From: Allorhizobium paknamense
GTDB taxonomy: Bacteria; Pseudomonadota; Alphaproteobacteria; Rhizobiales; Rhizobiaceae
DNA: 64,000 nucleotides
Assembly: GCF_030815125.1 (NCBI RefSeq)
Contig: NZ_JAUSWH010000009.1
Coordinates: forward strand, 144,980 to 208,979
Direction: 5' to 3'
A program made the translations under genes and the position numbers. Of this stretch, positions 18,706 through 28,818 are shown piece by piece. Within the stretch, counting starts at the first letter, position 1. Each line of letters starts with the position of its first letter. A model generated the notes under the pieces. It was not told the origin of the DNA and did not search any database. It saw only the letters and a program-made list of their open reading frames with translations.

Positions 18706-19497
18706 ATGACCACTTTCTATGCCTGGGTCAATCCCGCCTTCTTCAACGGCAATCCGCTGGATCATACCTGGATTACCACCTATGATAACCGCAGCCAGAC
18801 CCTGCCGACCATCGACAGCGTGATCGCGGCCGGGCAGAACTACTGGTATTGCTGGGGTGATTTTCACGCTACCGGTTCGACCGACGATCACCCGACCGGC
18901 CTTCTGGCGACAGCGGATGGCGATCTCGCCATCGCACAATGCCTTGTAAAGGTGAACGAGCTGGGCTCGCTGACCAATACTCCGCCCAATGGCACGATCC
19001 AGGTCTATGGCGTCAACGGCGTCTGCCATCAGATCGCCAATCAGGTGCTCTATGCGACCAAGACAGCAGATAAAGCGCCACTGACCGTCAAGGGCGCTGG
19101 CGGCTATGCGGCGAGCACCTTTATTTACGGCACCTATGGTACGCGGACCACAGCCTGGAAAGCGAAGATCAAGGCTTGCGGTGCCTTGCCCCTTGCGGAG
19201 GATGAAGCCATGCCCGACCTGCCTGACGACTTTGCCGAACATTCCAGGCTCGTCCTCGCGGACCAGCCGGAAAAACACGAAAAACTGATGGAACTGCGCG
19301 AGTCTGTTCTGGCCTTCGTCGCGCAGGAATTGCCTGGCAGCGGCACGCCGACGGCTGCCTTCATCAATGCCCGGAATCAGTTCCTGCTGGAAATGGCCGC
19401 CGAGGTTCTCGGAGCCGAGGATTTCGAGAAAGTCTTTGGTTTCCCGCCCCAGACCCGAATCGATTTCGTCAGCGAAACCCAGTTGCGCCGGGAGTAA
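18706..19497 (+). CDS. Orphan protein; possible permuted papain-like hydrolase
   Basis: 263 residues, no signal peptide and no membrane span; family not recognised. The N-terminal half (1-160) is rich in Tyr, Trp, Gly and Thr and looks like a beta-rich enzyme domain, with DHTWITTYD (His20), YWYCWGDFH (residues 46-54) and YGVNGVCHQIANQVLYAT (Cys107 before a helix). A His early and a Cys at a helix start later is the order of permuted NlpC/P60-like papain folds, but this is a guess from motif placement. The C-terminal part (170-263) is charged and helical, with ending FPPQTRIDFVSETQ. Its Shine-Dalgarno sequence sits in the hairpin at 18657-18701, suggesting conditional translation. Confidence 0.75.
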   Translation: MTTFYAWVNPAFFNGNPLDHTWITTYDNRSQTLPTIDSVIAAGQNYWYCWGDFHATGSTDDHPTGLLATADGDLAIAQCLVKVNELGSLTNTPPNGTIQVYGVNGVCHQIANQVLYATKTADKAPLTVKGAGGYAASTFIYGTYGTRTTAWKAKIKACGALPLAEDEAMPDLPDDFAEHSRLVLADQPEKHEKLMELRESVLAFVAQELPGSGTPTAAFINARNQFLLEMAAEVLGAEDFEKVFGFPPQTRIDFVSETQLRRE

Positions 19498-19524
19498 CCG
19501 CTTGATCCGATCTCGCGCGGGTCT

Positions 19525-19648
19525 TATAGCAAGGGTCATTGAAAATGACTCTTGCTGTTCCCTTTTCGAATATCGCAAGCGTCCGACGCATTTGAGATAT
19601 TCGAAATCCCTTCAAGGCGAGGATGCGTCAGCATCTTCGAGCCTTGGT
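19525..19648 (+). repeat. PAL-I three-hairpin intergenic repeat, copy 3
   Basis: Hairpin 1 here reads AGCAAG...CTTGCT instead of ACGAAG...CTTCGT, keeping the pairing. Hairpin 2 is TTCGAATATCGCAA with TTGAGATATTCGAA. Hairpin 3 is CAAGGCGAGGATGCG facing GCATCTTCGAGCCTTGG. It fills the gap between the orphan gene and the LysE-type gene. Confidence 0.87.
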
Positions 19649-19693
19649 CCTACAGGATGAACAACCTTCTCCTGCCAAACCCGCGTGAGCCTG

Positions 19694-20335
19694 ATGGAAT
19701 TCCTGCCAAGCCTTGCCACTCTTCTCGCCTTTTCCGCGGCCTCCTTTCTGCTGGCGGCAACGCCGGGGCCGGATATGACGCTGTCCATCAGCCGCGCCTT
19801 GCGGGATGGGCGTCTGGCCGGGCTTGCCGTGCTCATTGGCACCAATCTCGGCATTGCCGTGCATACGCTGCTGGTGGCCTTCGGGGTGTCGGCGCTGATC
19901 GTCGCCTCCCCCACCGCCTTCATGGTGTTGAAGAGTGGCGGGGCAGCCTATCTGGCCTGGCTTGCCTTTCAGGCGGTGCGCAAGGGCTCGAAATTCGTGG
20001 CCAAGGCTGAGACCGGCGAAAAGGGCAGCGCCAAATCCGCGTTTTTGAACGGCATCTGGGTCAATCTGCTCAATCCCAAGGTCATCATCTTCTTCATGAC
20101 CTTCCTGCCCCAATTCGTCAGCGCTGGCGACCCGCATGTCACGGGCAAGCTGATTTTTCTCGGCTTCTGGTTCATGGTCGTATCGCTGCCGGTGACGGTG
20201 GCCATCGTGCTGGCGGCAGACAGGCTTTCGGCCTGGCTACAGGCCAATCCGAAAGTGCTGCGCGGCATCGACCTGACCTTCGCGGGCGTGTTTTCGATCT
20301 TCGCCGTCAAGATCCTGATGACGCAGTCACGCTGA
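19694..20335 (+). CDS. LysE/RhtB-family amino-acid exporter
   Basis: 213-residue membrane protein with six hydrophobic spans. The family signature is near the N-terminus (AATPGPDMTLSISRALRDGRLAGL, with the conserved PGPD and G-x(n)-G), then KSGGAAYLAWLAFQA and FLNGIWVNLLNPKVIIFFMTFLPQF (the conserved NPK in the central span). RhtB-type proteins export amino acids such as homoserine, threonine, lysine or leucine analogues. The substrate cannot be told. GTG 19685 is an alternative start three codons upstream; neither has a clear ribosome site. PAL-I copy 3 ends 45 bp upstream. Confidence 0.9.
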   Translation: MEFLPSLATLLAFSAASFLLAATPGPDMTLSISRALRDGRLAGLAVLIGTNLGIAVHTLLVAFGVSALIVASPTAFMVLKSGGAAYLAWLAFQAVRKGSKFVAKAETGEKGSAKSAFLNGIWVNLLNPKVIIFFMTFLPQFVSAGDPHVTGKLIFLGFWFMVVSLPVTVAIVLAADRLSAWLQANPKVLRGIDLTFAGVFSIFAVKILMTQSR

Positions 20336-20398
20336 CACACTGGTAATTATCGCGAAGTTCCGCCATATACCGCCTATGACAAGGATAAGGTAAGCGTC

Positions 20399-21310
20399 AT
20401 GGGTGCAATGGTCGATTTCGCGAAGATGAACGGGCTTGGCAACAAGATCCTCGTTGTCGACATGCGTGGCCGCACCGACCGCGTAACGCCTGAGGCTGCC
20501 ATTGCGCTGGCCGCCGATCCGGCCACGCATTTCGACCAGATCATGGCGATCCATGATCCGAAACATTCGGCCACAGACGCCTATATCGACATCATCAATT
20601 GCGACGGCACGCTGGCGCAGGCCTGCGGCAATGGCACGCGCTGCGTCGTGCAGGCGCTTTCCAGCGAAACGGGCCGCAAGGCTTTTACCTTCCATACGCT
20701 GGCCGGCATACTGAACGCCGTGGAGCATGACGACGGCACAATTTCCGTCGATATGGGTGAACCGGTCTTTGAGTGGAACCGCATTCCTCTTTCGGAAGAA
20801 TTCCACGATACCAGTCGCATCGAATTGCAGATCGGCCCGATCGACCAGCCGGTGCTGCATTCGCCCGCCGCCATGTCCATGGGCAATCCGCATGCGGTCT
20901 TCTGGGTGGACCGCGATCCGATGGCGTTCGACCTCGAACGCTTCGGCCCGCTTCTGGAAAACCATCCGATGTTTCCGCAAAAGGCCAATATCACGCTGGC
21001 GCATGTGACATCGGACAGCGCCATGACCACCCGCACCTGGGAACGCGGCGCGGGGCTGACGCTGGCCTGCGGCTCCGCCGCCTGCGCGGCTGCCGTGTCC
21101 GGTGCACGCACCGGCCGCACGGGCCGCAAGGTTAAAATCACGGTCGCCTCCAGCCCCAATCGCGGCGCACTGACCATCGACTGGCGCGAACGCGACAACA
21201 AGGTGGTGATGACCGGCCCCGCCGAGTGGGAATGGGCCGGACGTCTCGATCCTATGACCGGCGCATGGGAACGGATCGCGGAAACGGAAAGCGGAGCGGC
21301 CCTGCCGTGA
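20399..21310 (+). CDS. dapF: Diaminopimelate epimerase
   Basis: 303 residues. It converts LL- to meso-diaminopimelate for lysine and peptidoglycan synthesis without a cofactor, using two Cys residues as acid and base. Both are present: QACGNGTRC (about residue 75) and [10 protein letters not shown] (about residue 224). The N-terminal [15 protein letters not shown] block is also typical. ATG 20399 is preceded by AAGGATAAGG. The stop overlaps the GTG of mtaB (GTGA), so the two are translationally coupled, in the order dapF-mtaB-ftsY usual in rhizobia. Confidence 0.96.
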   Translation: MGAMVDFAKMNGLGNKILVVDMRGRTDRVTPEAAIALAADPATHFDQIMAIHDPKHSATDAYIDIINCDGTLAQACGNGTRCVVQALSSETGRKAFTFHTLAGILNAVEHDDGTISVDMGEPVFEWNRIPLSEEFHDTSRIELQIGPIDQPVLHSPAAMSMGNPHAVFWVDRDPMAFDLERFGPLLENHPMFPQKANITLAHVTSDSAMTTRTWERGAGLTLACGSAACAAAVSGARTGRTGRKVKITVASSPNRGALTIDWRERDNKVVMTGPAEWEWAGRLDPMTGAWERIAETESGAALP

Positions 21311-22578
21311 GCGCCATCGACGTCATCACCTTCGGCTGTCGTCTCAACACCTATGAATCGGAAGTGATGAAGGCCGAAGCCGCCAAGGCGGGGCTTGAAC
21401 GCGCCATTCTGGTGAATACCTGCGCCGTGACGGGTGAAGCCGTGCGGCAGGCGCGCCAGGCCATTCGCCGCGCCCGGCGGGAAAATCCTGAAGCCCGCAT
21501 CATCGTGACCGGCTGCGCCGCCCAGACCGATGCCGCAAGCTTTGCCACCATGCCGGAAGTGGATGCCGTGCTGGGCAATGAGGAAAAGCTGAAGGCCGAA
21601 CATTACCGCGCCCTGCCGGATTTCGGCGTGTCTGCGGAAGAGAAGATCGCCGTCAACGACATCATGAGCGTGACGGAAACCGCGCCGCAAATGGTCTCCC
21701 ATATCGATGGCCATGTGCGCGGCTTTTTGCAGGTGCAAAACGGCTGCGACCATCGTTGCACCTTCTGCATCATCCCCTTTGGGCGTGGCAATTCCCGTTC
21801 CGTGCCCATGGGCGCGGTGGTGGAGCAGGCCCGCAGGCTCACGGAAAACGGCTACCGCGAAGTGGTGCTGACCGGTGTGGACGCCACCAGCTACGGCGCC
21901 GATCTTCCCGGCCAGCCCACCCTCGGGCTGCTGGCCAAGACGCTGCTGAAACAGGTGCCGGAGATCCTGCGGCTCAGGCTTTCCTCCATCGACAGCATCG
22001 AGGCGGATCACCACCTCTTCGACCTGATCGGCGATGAGCCGCGCTTCATGCCGCATCTGCATCTGTCGCTCCAGCATGGCGATGACATGATCCTGAAGCG
22101 GATGAAACGCCGCCATTCCCATGCCGATGCGCTGGCCTTTGCCGAACAGGTGCGGCGGCTGCGGCCCGAAATCAGCTTCGGCGCGGACATGATCGCCGGT
22201 TTTCCGACGGAAACCGAGGAGATGGCCGAGAATTCCGCCCGGCTGGCAGAGGCCATCGGCATTGCGCATCTGCATGTCTTTCCTTACAGCCCGCGCTCCG
22301 GCACGCCCGCCGCCCGCATGCCGCAACTGGACCGCACCACCATCAAGGCCCGTGCCGCCAAGCTTCGCGCCGTGGCGGAACGCCTTCATGCCGCCCATCT
22401 CGCCCGCCTGATCGGCACACGGCAAAAGCTGCTGGTGGAGCGCAATGAAATGGCCCATACGGAAGACTTTACGCTGGTTGCCGCCCCCGGCCTTTCCCCT
22501 GGCACGCTTGTCGAGGTGGAGATTGCCGGTCACAATGGCAGGCATCTGACCTTTGAGCCGGCAGTTCAGGCCGTCTAA
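21307..22578 (+). CDS. mtaB: tRNA t6A37 methylthiotransferase MtaB
   Basis: 423-residue radical-SAM enzyme that adds a methylthio group to N6-threonylcarbamoyladenosine 37 of tRNAs reading ANN codons. The N-terminal UPF0004 domain has its three cluster Cys in [20 protein letters not shown] and VTGCAAQTD. The radical-SAM motif is GCDHRCTFC (about residue 145). A TRAM-like C-terminal part ends the protein. The start is GTG 21307, overlapping the dapF stop by four bases. The frame is open upstream but only as dapF shadow. The TAA stop at 22576-22578 overlaps the first bases of PAL-I copy 4. Confidence 0.94.
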   Translation: MSAIDVITFGCRLNTYESEVMKAEAAKAGLERAILVNTCAVTGEAVRQARQAIRRARRENPEARIIVTGCAAQTDAASFATMPEVDAVLGNEEKLKAEHYRALPDFGVSAEEKIAVNDIMSVTETAPQMVSHIDGHVRGFLQVQNGCDHRCTFCIIPFGRGNSRSVPMGAVVEQARRLTENGYREVVLTGVDATSYGADLPGQPTLGLLAKTLLKQVPEILRLRLSSIDSIEADHHLFDLIGDEPRFMPHLHLSLQHGDDMILKRMKRRHSHADALAFAEQVRRLRPEISFGADMIAGFPTETEEMAENSARLAEAIGIAHLHVFPYSPRSGTPAARMPQLDRTTIKARAAKLRAVAERLHAAHLARLIGTRQKLLVERNEMAHTEDFTLVAAPGLSPGTLVEVEIAGHNGRHLTFEPAVQAV

Positions 22579-22706
22579 TACGAAGAGTCATTGAAGATGA
22601 CTCATCGTATTCCCTTTTCGAATATCTCAAGCCCCCGATGCATTTGAGATATTCGAAATCTCTTCAAGGCGAGGAGGCTGACGCATCTTCGAGCCTTGGT
22701 ATAAAG
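22577..22706 (+). repeat. PAL-I three-hairpin intergenic repeat, copy 4
   Basis: Hairpin 1 AATACGA...TCGTATT with inner GAGTCAT/ATGACTC. Hairpin 2 TTTCGAATATCTCAA/TTGAGATATTCGAAA. Hairpin 3 carries the GAGGCTGACGCATC variant shared with copy 1. It begins inside the stop codon of mtaB and runs directly into PAL-V copy 2 at 22706. Confidence 0.88.
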
Positions 22707-22753
22707 CATGTCGCGTTTAACTGGTCTCAATTAAACGATAACGTGCATGCGAC
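22706..22753 (+). repeat. PAL-V palindromic repeat, copy 2
   Basis: GCATGTCGCGTTTAA followed by TTAAACG.TAACGTGCATGCGAC. The inner stem CGTTTAA (22714-22720) pairs with TTAAACG (22731-22737), replacing the CGCAAAA/TTTTGCG pair of the copy at 7292. It lies between PAL-I copy 4 and the ftsY ribosome site. Confidence 0.65.
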
Positions 22754-22779
22754 AAAATAGAAGCAAGAGAAGAACAAGC

Positions 22780-24171
<1,392 letters not shown>

Positions 24172-24179
24172 AACCACAT

Positions 24180-24307
24180 AATACCAAGGCTCGAAGATGC
24201 TAACGCATCCTCGCCTTGAGAAGATTTCGAATATCTCAATTGCGTCAGTGGCTTGAGATATTCGAAAAGGCAATACCAACTGCCATTTTCAATGCCCCTT
24301 GGTATAA
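24180..24307 (-). repeat. PAL-I three-hairpin intergenic repeat, copy 5
   Basis: Opposite orientation to copies 2-4. Hairpin 1 has ATACCAA...TTGGTAT, a third paired variant. The element as a whole is bounded by ATACCAAGG (24181-24189) and CCTTGGTAT (24297-24305), i.e. terminal inverted repeats. It separates ftsY from yciB. Confidence 0.87.
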
Positions 24308-24346
24308 GCGAACCCTATTGCCAGGACGTAAAAAGAGAAGAACGGC

Positions 24347-25003
24347 ATGAACGATCATCATCAGGCTCCTGCCCCGAACACCGCAGAACAGCACCATCCC
24401 TTGCTGAAACTGGCGCTGGAGCTTGGCCCGCTCCTGGTGTTCTTCTTCGGCAATCTGCGCGGCGAATGGCTGGCGCAGACCTTTCCAGTGCTGGCGCGCA
24501 TCGGCAGCCCGATCCTGATTGCCACGGCCCTGTTCATGATCGCCACCGTCGTGGCGCTGATCATCTCCCGCATCGTCTTCAAGCACCTGCCACTGATGCC
24601 CTTCGTGTCCGGCGTCGTGGTGCTGGTGTTCGGTTCGCTCTCGCTCTGGCTGCATGACGATACCTTCATCAAGATGAAGCCGACCATCGTCAACACGCTG
24701 TTCGGCGTTGTGCTGCTGGGAGGGCTCCTCTTCGGCAAATCGCTGCTCGGCTATGTGTTTAACAGCGCCTTCCATCTGGATGACGAAGGCTGGCGCAAGC
24801 TCACCCTGCGCTGGGGCCTGTTCTTCCTGTTTCTGGCCGTTCTGAACGAAGCGGTCTGGCGCAATTTTTCCGATGCGGTCTGGGTGAATTTCAAGGTCTG
24901 GGGCACCATGCCCATCACGATCCTCTTCACGCTGGCGCAGATGCCGCTGGTGATGAGGCATCAGGTCGGCGAGCAGCCAAAACCTGGCCCGGACTTCCAC
25001 TGA
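24347..25003 (+). CDS. yciB: Septation protein A / YciB inner-membrane protein
   Basis: 218 residues, five to six membrane spans. The opening [20 protein letters not shown] and the central [27 protein letters not shown] segment, followed by [25 protein letters not shown], are the conserved YciB/IspZ-like blocks. The protein is linked to cell-envelope synthesis and septation in other bacteria. Its reaction is unknown. ATG 24347 lies behind an AAGAGAAGAA stretch. The DUF2585 gene starts 3 bp after the stop, so they form an operon that probably continues from ftsY across PAL-I copy 5. Confidence 0.92.
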   Translation: MNDHHQAPAPNTAEQHHPLLKLALELGPLLVFFFGNLRGEWLAQTFPVLARIGSPILIATALFMIATVVALIISRIVFKHLPLMPFVSGVVVLVFGSLSLWLHDDTFIKMKPTIVNTLFGVVLLGGLLFGKSLLGYVFNSAFHLDDEGWRKLTLRWGLFFLFLAVLNEAVWRNFSDAVWVNFKVWGTMPITILFTLAQMPLVMRHQVGEQPKPGPDFH

Positions 25004-25005
25004 CC

Positions 25006-25578
25006 ATGAGCGCCGAGGCCCGCAATAGTACCCGATTCTGGCTGACAATCGCTGCCCTGTTGCTGCTGGCGCAGATTGCCGGTGAAGCCATGATGGGCCG
25101 GGTGTGGATCTGCACCTGTGGCACGGTGAAACTCTTCGAGCCCGCCGTTAACAGCGCCGGAAATTCGCAGCACATCGCGGATTGGTACACGCCGTCTCAC
25201 ATCATTCACGGCTTCCTGTTCTATGCGCTGGGCTGGGCTGTTCTCAGACGGGCGCGCCTCGCCCCGCGCCTGACACTCGCCGTCTTGATCGAGGCGGCCT
25301 GGGAGCTTCTCGAGAACTCGCCCCTCATCATCAACCGCTACCGCGCCACCACCATGGCCGTCGGCTATGCGGGCGACAGCATTCTGAATTCCAGCATGGA
25401 CACGGTTTCCATGGTTGCCGGCTTTTTCTTCGCCGCCCGGGCGCCGGTCTGGCTCACCATAACCATAGCCCTGTTTTTTGAAATTCTGACCGGCCTGCTC
25501 ATCCGGGACAATCTCACATTGAACGTTCTGATGCTGGTCTGGCCGATAGACGCGATCAAGCAATGGCAAGGCGGCTGA
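25006..25578 (+). CDS. DUF2585 (UPF0314) membrane protein
   Basis: 190 residues with about four membrane spans. The conserved family stretch is [18 protein letters not shown] (here [17 protein letters not shown]) followed by [21 protein letters not shown] and [17 protein letters not shown], with the Cys-x-Cys, the His pair and the Trp-Glu-x-x-Glu-Asn that define DUF2585, a family confined mostly to alphaproteobacteria. The function is unknown. The conserved Asp, His and Glu facing the membrane suggest an enzyme, but this is inference. It starts 3 bp after yciB. Confidence 0.88.
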   Translation: MSAEARNSTRFWLTIAALLLLAQIAGEAMMGRVWICTCGTVKLFEPAVNSAGNSQHIADWYTPSHIIHGFLFYALGWAVLRRARLAPRLTLAVLIEAAWELLENSPLIINRYRATTMAVGYAGDSILNSSMDTVSMVAGFFFAARAPVWLTITIALFFEILTGLLIRDNLTLNVLMLVWPIDAIKQWQGG

Positions 25579-25706
25579 ACCGCCGCGGCTTTTTTAAGAA
25601 ATGTTTCGGCCCGTGCCCTCTACAAGCCAGCGCCCGTTTTCCGCCGCATGTGCCGGCCTGACGAAGGTTTGTTAATAAAGACATCCTAAAACACAGCTAT
25701 CGCAGA

Positions 25707-25728
25707 TGTCGGTCCGGGCGGACCGACA
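25707..25728. repeat. Perfect inverted repeat upstream of the diguanylate cyclase gene
   Basis: TGTCGGTCC (25707-25715) and GGACCGACA (25720-25728) around a 4-nt loop. It has no T-run, so a terminator is unlikely. It lies 140 bp before the GGDEF gene and may be an operator or leader hairpin. The rest of the 291-bp gap 25579-25869 shows nothing recognisable. Confidence 0.55.
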
Positions 25729-25869
25729 GGCGTGCTGCCGCTGCGGAAAATGTCCAGCCAAACCTGCATCAACGCGCGGGAAATTGATGATCGAAGACAT
25801 GCCTAGACACCACGGTCAGACGGGCCCTGCCGTCAAGGCAGAGCACTGCCCGGAACACGAGGGGCAGCC

Positions 25870-27042
25870 ATGAGCGATGCATTCGCCTTCCTCCTTCCCT
25901 TTTTCATGGGTGTTTTCGGCATTATCTTTCTGAGCGCCAGCCGATGGAGCGGCACATCCGGCGTGACCTGGGGGCTGGCCTTCCTGTGCGGCGCAGCTGG
26001 TTTCGTTACCCCGGCAGCCCTTGAACGCCTGCCCTTCCAGGTGCAGGCCATCGTCTCCAATGCCTTCTTTCTCACCTCCTTCTGGCTGCACGGGGATGCC
26101 TTTCTGGTGAGAATCGGCAGGCCGCGGGGCCGGTTTGTTCGCGCAGCAATCGCCCTTCTCGGCTTTGCCCTGTGTACGGCGGCCATTCTGCTGCATCACG
26201 ATGCGCGGATGGAACTGTTCCTGAGCGATTCCACGATCTGCCTGTTGCTGGTTCTGCCGCTGCTAACGGGCCTGCTCCATATTCGGCGCTGGACCGACAG
26301 ATTGCTGGCCGCAATACTCTGCCTGATCATCGTGGAAACGCTGCTGAGGCTGAGTTTCCTCTTCACCACCAGTTATATCCTGACCCTCGACACGTTTCTG
26401 GCCTCTCCTTATCTCGTCTACATGGAACTGGGAGCGAGCGTCCTCGCCTTCCTGTATGGCATGTCCATTCTGGGCGTGTTGATCGCCGATACCGTGGCGC
26501 GATATCAGCGAATTGCCCAACAGGACCCGCTCACCAGCCTGCTCAACCGCCGCGGCTTTGAGCAGGCACTCACGGATCTGACGGGAGGCAGACACGTGGC
26601 TGGCGCCGTGGTGCTGGGCGACATCGACCATTTCAAGGAGGTCAATGACAATTTTGGCCATGCCGCCGGCGACGAAGTGTTGAAGGGCTTTTCCCTGTTG
26701 ATGCAGGCAACCATGCCAGCCGGCACAATCATTGCCCGCTTTGGCGGGGAGGAGTTCCTGGCCTTGTTACCAGATGCCACCTCGGAGATCGCGACGACCC
26801 ATGCCAATGCATTGCGCACTGCACTGGCCGCGCAGCGATGGAACCGCCAGCCTGCCGACCGGCGCATTACGGCAAGTTTCGGCGTTGCGGTCATCGAGCC
26901 GGAAGCCGATGGCCTGTTGCAGGCCATGCGGCGAGCCGACAGCTATTTGTATGATGCCAAGCATGCCGGTAGAAACCAGGTTATTGCCGAGGGCCTGATC
27001 CAGCAAACGAGCCCCGTTCTGCGTCTGGTCGCACGCCAATAG
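25870..27042 (+). CDS. Membrane-bound diguanylate cyclase (GGDEF)
   Basis: 390 residues. The first ~210 are about six hydrophobic spans forming a membrane sensor without a known domain. The GGDEF domain (about 215-380) begins at DPLTSLLNRRGFEQAL and has GDIDHFKEVNDNFGH (Mg/substrate Asp) and ARFGGEEFLALLP, an active GGEEF signature, so it should make cyclic di-GMP. The inhibitory RxxD site expected five residues before GGEEF is absent (PAGT there), suggesting no product inhibition. ATG 25870 is 7 bp after GAGGGGCAG. The TAG stop is shared with repeat PAL-III copy 1. Confidence 0.92.
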   Translation: MSDAFAFLLPFFMGVFGIIFLSASRWSGTSGVTWGLAFLCGAAGFVTPAALERLPFQVQAIVSNAFFLTSFWLHGDAFLVRIGRPRGRFVRAAIALLGFALCTAAILLHHDARMELFLSDSTICLLLVLPLLTGLLHIRRWTDRLLAAILCLIIVETLLRLSFLFTTSYILTLDTFLASPYLVYMELGASVLAFLYGMSILGVLIADTVARYQRIAQQDPLTSLLNRRGFEQALTDLTGGRHVAGAVVLGDIDHFKEVNDNFGHAAGDEVLKGFSLLMQATMPAGTIIARFGGEEFLALLPDATSEIATTHANALRTALAAQRWNRQPADRRITASFGVAVIEPEADGLLQAMRRADSYLYDAKHAGRNQVIAEGLIQQTSPVLRLVARQ

Positions 27043-27125
27043 AGCATTGTCCCGAGAAAAGTGGAAGCCGGTTTCCCGTCCGGAAATGCGTACAAACAAA
27101 GAGTTAGAGCATTTCCGGGACAAGT
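27041..27125 (+). repeat. PAL-III intergenic repeat, copy 1
   Basis: AGAGCATTGTCCCGAGAAAAGTGG, then AAGCCGGTTTCCCGTCCGG and AAATGCGTACAAACAAAGAG, then a second AGAGCATTTCCGGG. The ends AGAGCATT and AATGC are inverted. The first bases complete the TAG stop of the diguanylate cyclase gene. Other copies are at 27986 and 40845; degenerate ones at 38641 and 42761. Confidence 0.75.
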
Positions 27126-27156
27126 GGAGCCGACGATACACCGCACCCTGTCCAAG

Positions 27157-27184
27157 CAAAAAGGCGGCCCGGAGGCCGCCTTTT
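27157..27184 (-). terminator. Rho-independent terminator of rplS (probably bidirectional)
   Basis: AAGGCGGCC (27161-27169) pairs with GGCCGCCTT (27174-27182). T-runs flank both sides, so it can end rplS on - and the diguanylate cyclase transcript on +. Confidence 0.88.
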
Positions 27185-27227
27185 CAAACTTTCTATCAGA
27201 CATCCCCGCCATGGCAGGGAGCGGATA

Positions 27228-27737
27228 TTATTCCGCAGAGGTCTCAGCGGCTGCTGCTGCCTCGGCTGCGGCCTTTTCGGCGGCCAGAGCCTGTGCTGCT
27301 GCAACCTTTTCGGCTTCCAGACGTGCCTTTTCCTCGGCAACGGCAGCACGCTCGGCTTCATTGAGCTTACGCGCGCGGGTGCCGGTGTTTTCAACGATAC
27401 GGGCAGACTTGCCGCGACGGTCGCGCAGGTAGTAGAGCTTGGCGCGGCGAACCTTACCACGGCGGATCACTTCAACGCTTTCAACCAGCGGAGAGAAGAT
27501 CGGGAATACGCGCTCGACGCCTTCGCCGTAGGAAATCTTGCGAACGGTGAAGCTTTCGTTGATGCCGCCGCCGGAGCGGGCAATGCAAACGCCTTCATAG
27601 GCCTGAACGCGGGTACGGTTACCTTCGGTCACCTTGACGTTGACGCGCAGCGTGTCACCCGGGGAAAATTCCGGCAGGGTGCGCTTGGCGGCAATCTTGG
27701 CGGCCTGTTCGGCTTCCAGCTGCTGAATGATATTCAT
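27228..27737 (-). CDS. rplS: 50S ribosomal protein L19
   Basis: 169 residues. The L19 core (1-115) sits at the 30S-50S interface and includes [33 protein letters not shown] and GEGVERVFP, then [20 protein letters not shown]. The last ~45 residues are an Ala/Glu/Lys-rich helix-like tail absent from most L19 proteins (about 115 residues elsewhere) but common in rhizobia. ATG 27737 gives the typical start [11 protein letters not shown]. rplS is the last gene of the ffh-rpsP-rimM-trmD-rplS block, separated from trmD by the inserted TSUP gene on the opposite strand. Confidence 0.96.
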   Translation of the reverse strand: MNIIQQLEAEQAAKIAAKRTLPEFSPGDTLRVNVKVTEGNRTRVQAYEGVCIARSGGGINESFTVRKISYGEGVERVFPIFSPLVESVEVIRRGKVRRAKLYYLRDRRGKSARIVENTGTRARKLNEAERAAVAEEKARLEAEKVAAAQALAAEKAAAEAAAAAETSAE

Positions 27738-28071
27738 TGGTCTAACCTTTCGAGTTCTTCTCAACAGCCAGAGCGCTCACCCTTTCCTGCTTGGGCCATG
27801 CCTTGCGAGGATACGCCTTGCGGCGGGAGCGGTAATCCTGTCTTTCTTGGTGGTAGACGGGCCAAGGCCCATATCCGAGCGCGCCTTTACACCAGATCGC
27901 GGCACTTGTCACCCCGCTGCCCGCGTGAATCCGGGAAAAGGCGAAAATTTCAGCCCTTGCCGGTCGTGTCTTCCTTATCTAGCTATTTGTTTTTACGCAT
28001 TTCCGGACGGAAAACCGGTTACCACTTTTCCTGGAAATGCTCTAATCAAAGATCAGCTTTGGGAGGAGCGC
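27738..28071. other. Gene-free stretch between divergent rplS and the TSUP gene
   Basis: 334 bp. It must carry the rplS promoter and leader. An inverted PAL-III copy lies at 27986-28043, and 28 bp later the TSUP gene starts behind GGGAGGAG. No other feature was recognised. Confidence 0.6.
27986..28043 (-). repeat. PAL-III intergenic repeat, copy 2
   Basis: TTTGTTTTTACGCATTTCC, GGACGGAAAACCGGTTACC and ACTTTTCCTGGAAATGCTCT in sequence: the reverse complement of the PAL-III consensus seen at 40845. Confidence 0.78.
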
Positions 28072-28818
28072 ATGACCATCAGCATGATTGCACTGCTTTT
28101 GCTCGCAGGATTTCTATCGGGCGCCATCAATGCGGTGGCAGGGGGCGGAACCTTCCTGACCTTTGGAGCGCTGACGCTTGCCGGTCTGCCGCCGATTTCA
28201 GCCAATGCCACCTCATCCATTGTCCAGTTTCCGGGGTATATCACCTCCACACTCGCCTATGCGCAGGAAATCCGCCGTTCCTGGAGAAGCGCCATGGTGC
28301 TGGTGGTGGTTTCCGTCATGGGTGGGGCCATGGGGGCGCTGACGCTGCTGGCGCTGGACAATCCATCCTTCCGGGCGCTCGTTCCCTGGCTGCTTGCGGG
28401 CGCCACCACGCTCTTCACCCTGGGGCCACTGCTGAAACCGAAGGCGAGTACGGAACATCCCGTCATCACGCCCAAGGGCATTCTCGGCCAGTTTGTCACG
28501 GCGATTTATGGCGGCTTCTTCGGCGCGGGTATGGGCATCATGATGCTGGCCGTGCTGGGGCTGGCCGCGGGGGGAAGCTACCACCACCTCAACGCCCTGA
28601 AAAACCTGCTGGCCATCGTGATTGCCGCCATCGCCATCCTGATTTTCGTCGGCGGCGGGGTTGTCGCCTGGATGCAGGCGCTGATCATGCTGCCCGCCGT
28701 GGCGCTGGGCGGTTATGCCGGGGTATGGATGGCACGGCGGGTGCCGCAGACGGCCATGCGGCTGGTCGTCATCGCGGTGGGCATTGCGCTGACGCTCTAT
28801 TACTTTTTCACCGGCTGA
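28072..28818 (+). CDS. TSUP-family permease (TauE/SafE-like)
   Basis: 248-residue membrane protein with about seven to eight spans in two repeats. [36 protein letters not shown] is the first half-repeat signature (GxxNxxxGGG...), and [36 protein letters not shown] the second. TSUP proteins move sulfur- or carbon-containing anions such as sulfite, sulfoacetate or taurine-derived compounds. The substrate is unknown. ATG 28072 is preceded by GGGAGGAG. Its last 19 bp overlap the 3' end of trmD on the other strand. Confidence 0.9.
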   Translation: MTISMIALLLLAGFLSGAINAVAGGGTFLTFGALTLAGLPPISANATSSIVQFPGYITSTLAYAQEIRRSWRSAMVLVVVSVMGGAMGALTLLALDNPSFRALVPWLLAGATTLFTLGPLLKPKASTEHPVITPKGILGQFVTAIYGGFFGAGMGIMMLAVLGLAAGGSYHHLNALKNLLAIVIAAIAILIFVGGGVVAWMQALIMLPAVALGGYAGVWMARRVPQTAMRLVVIAVGIALTLYYFFTG

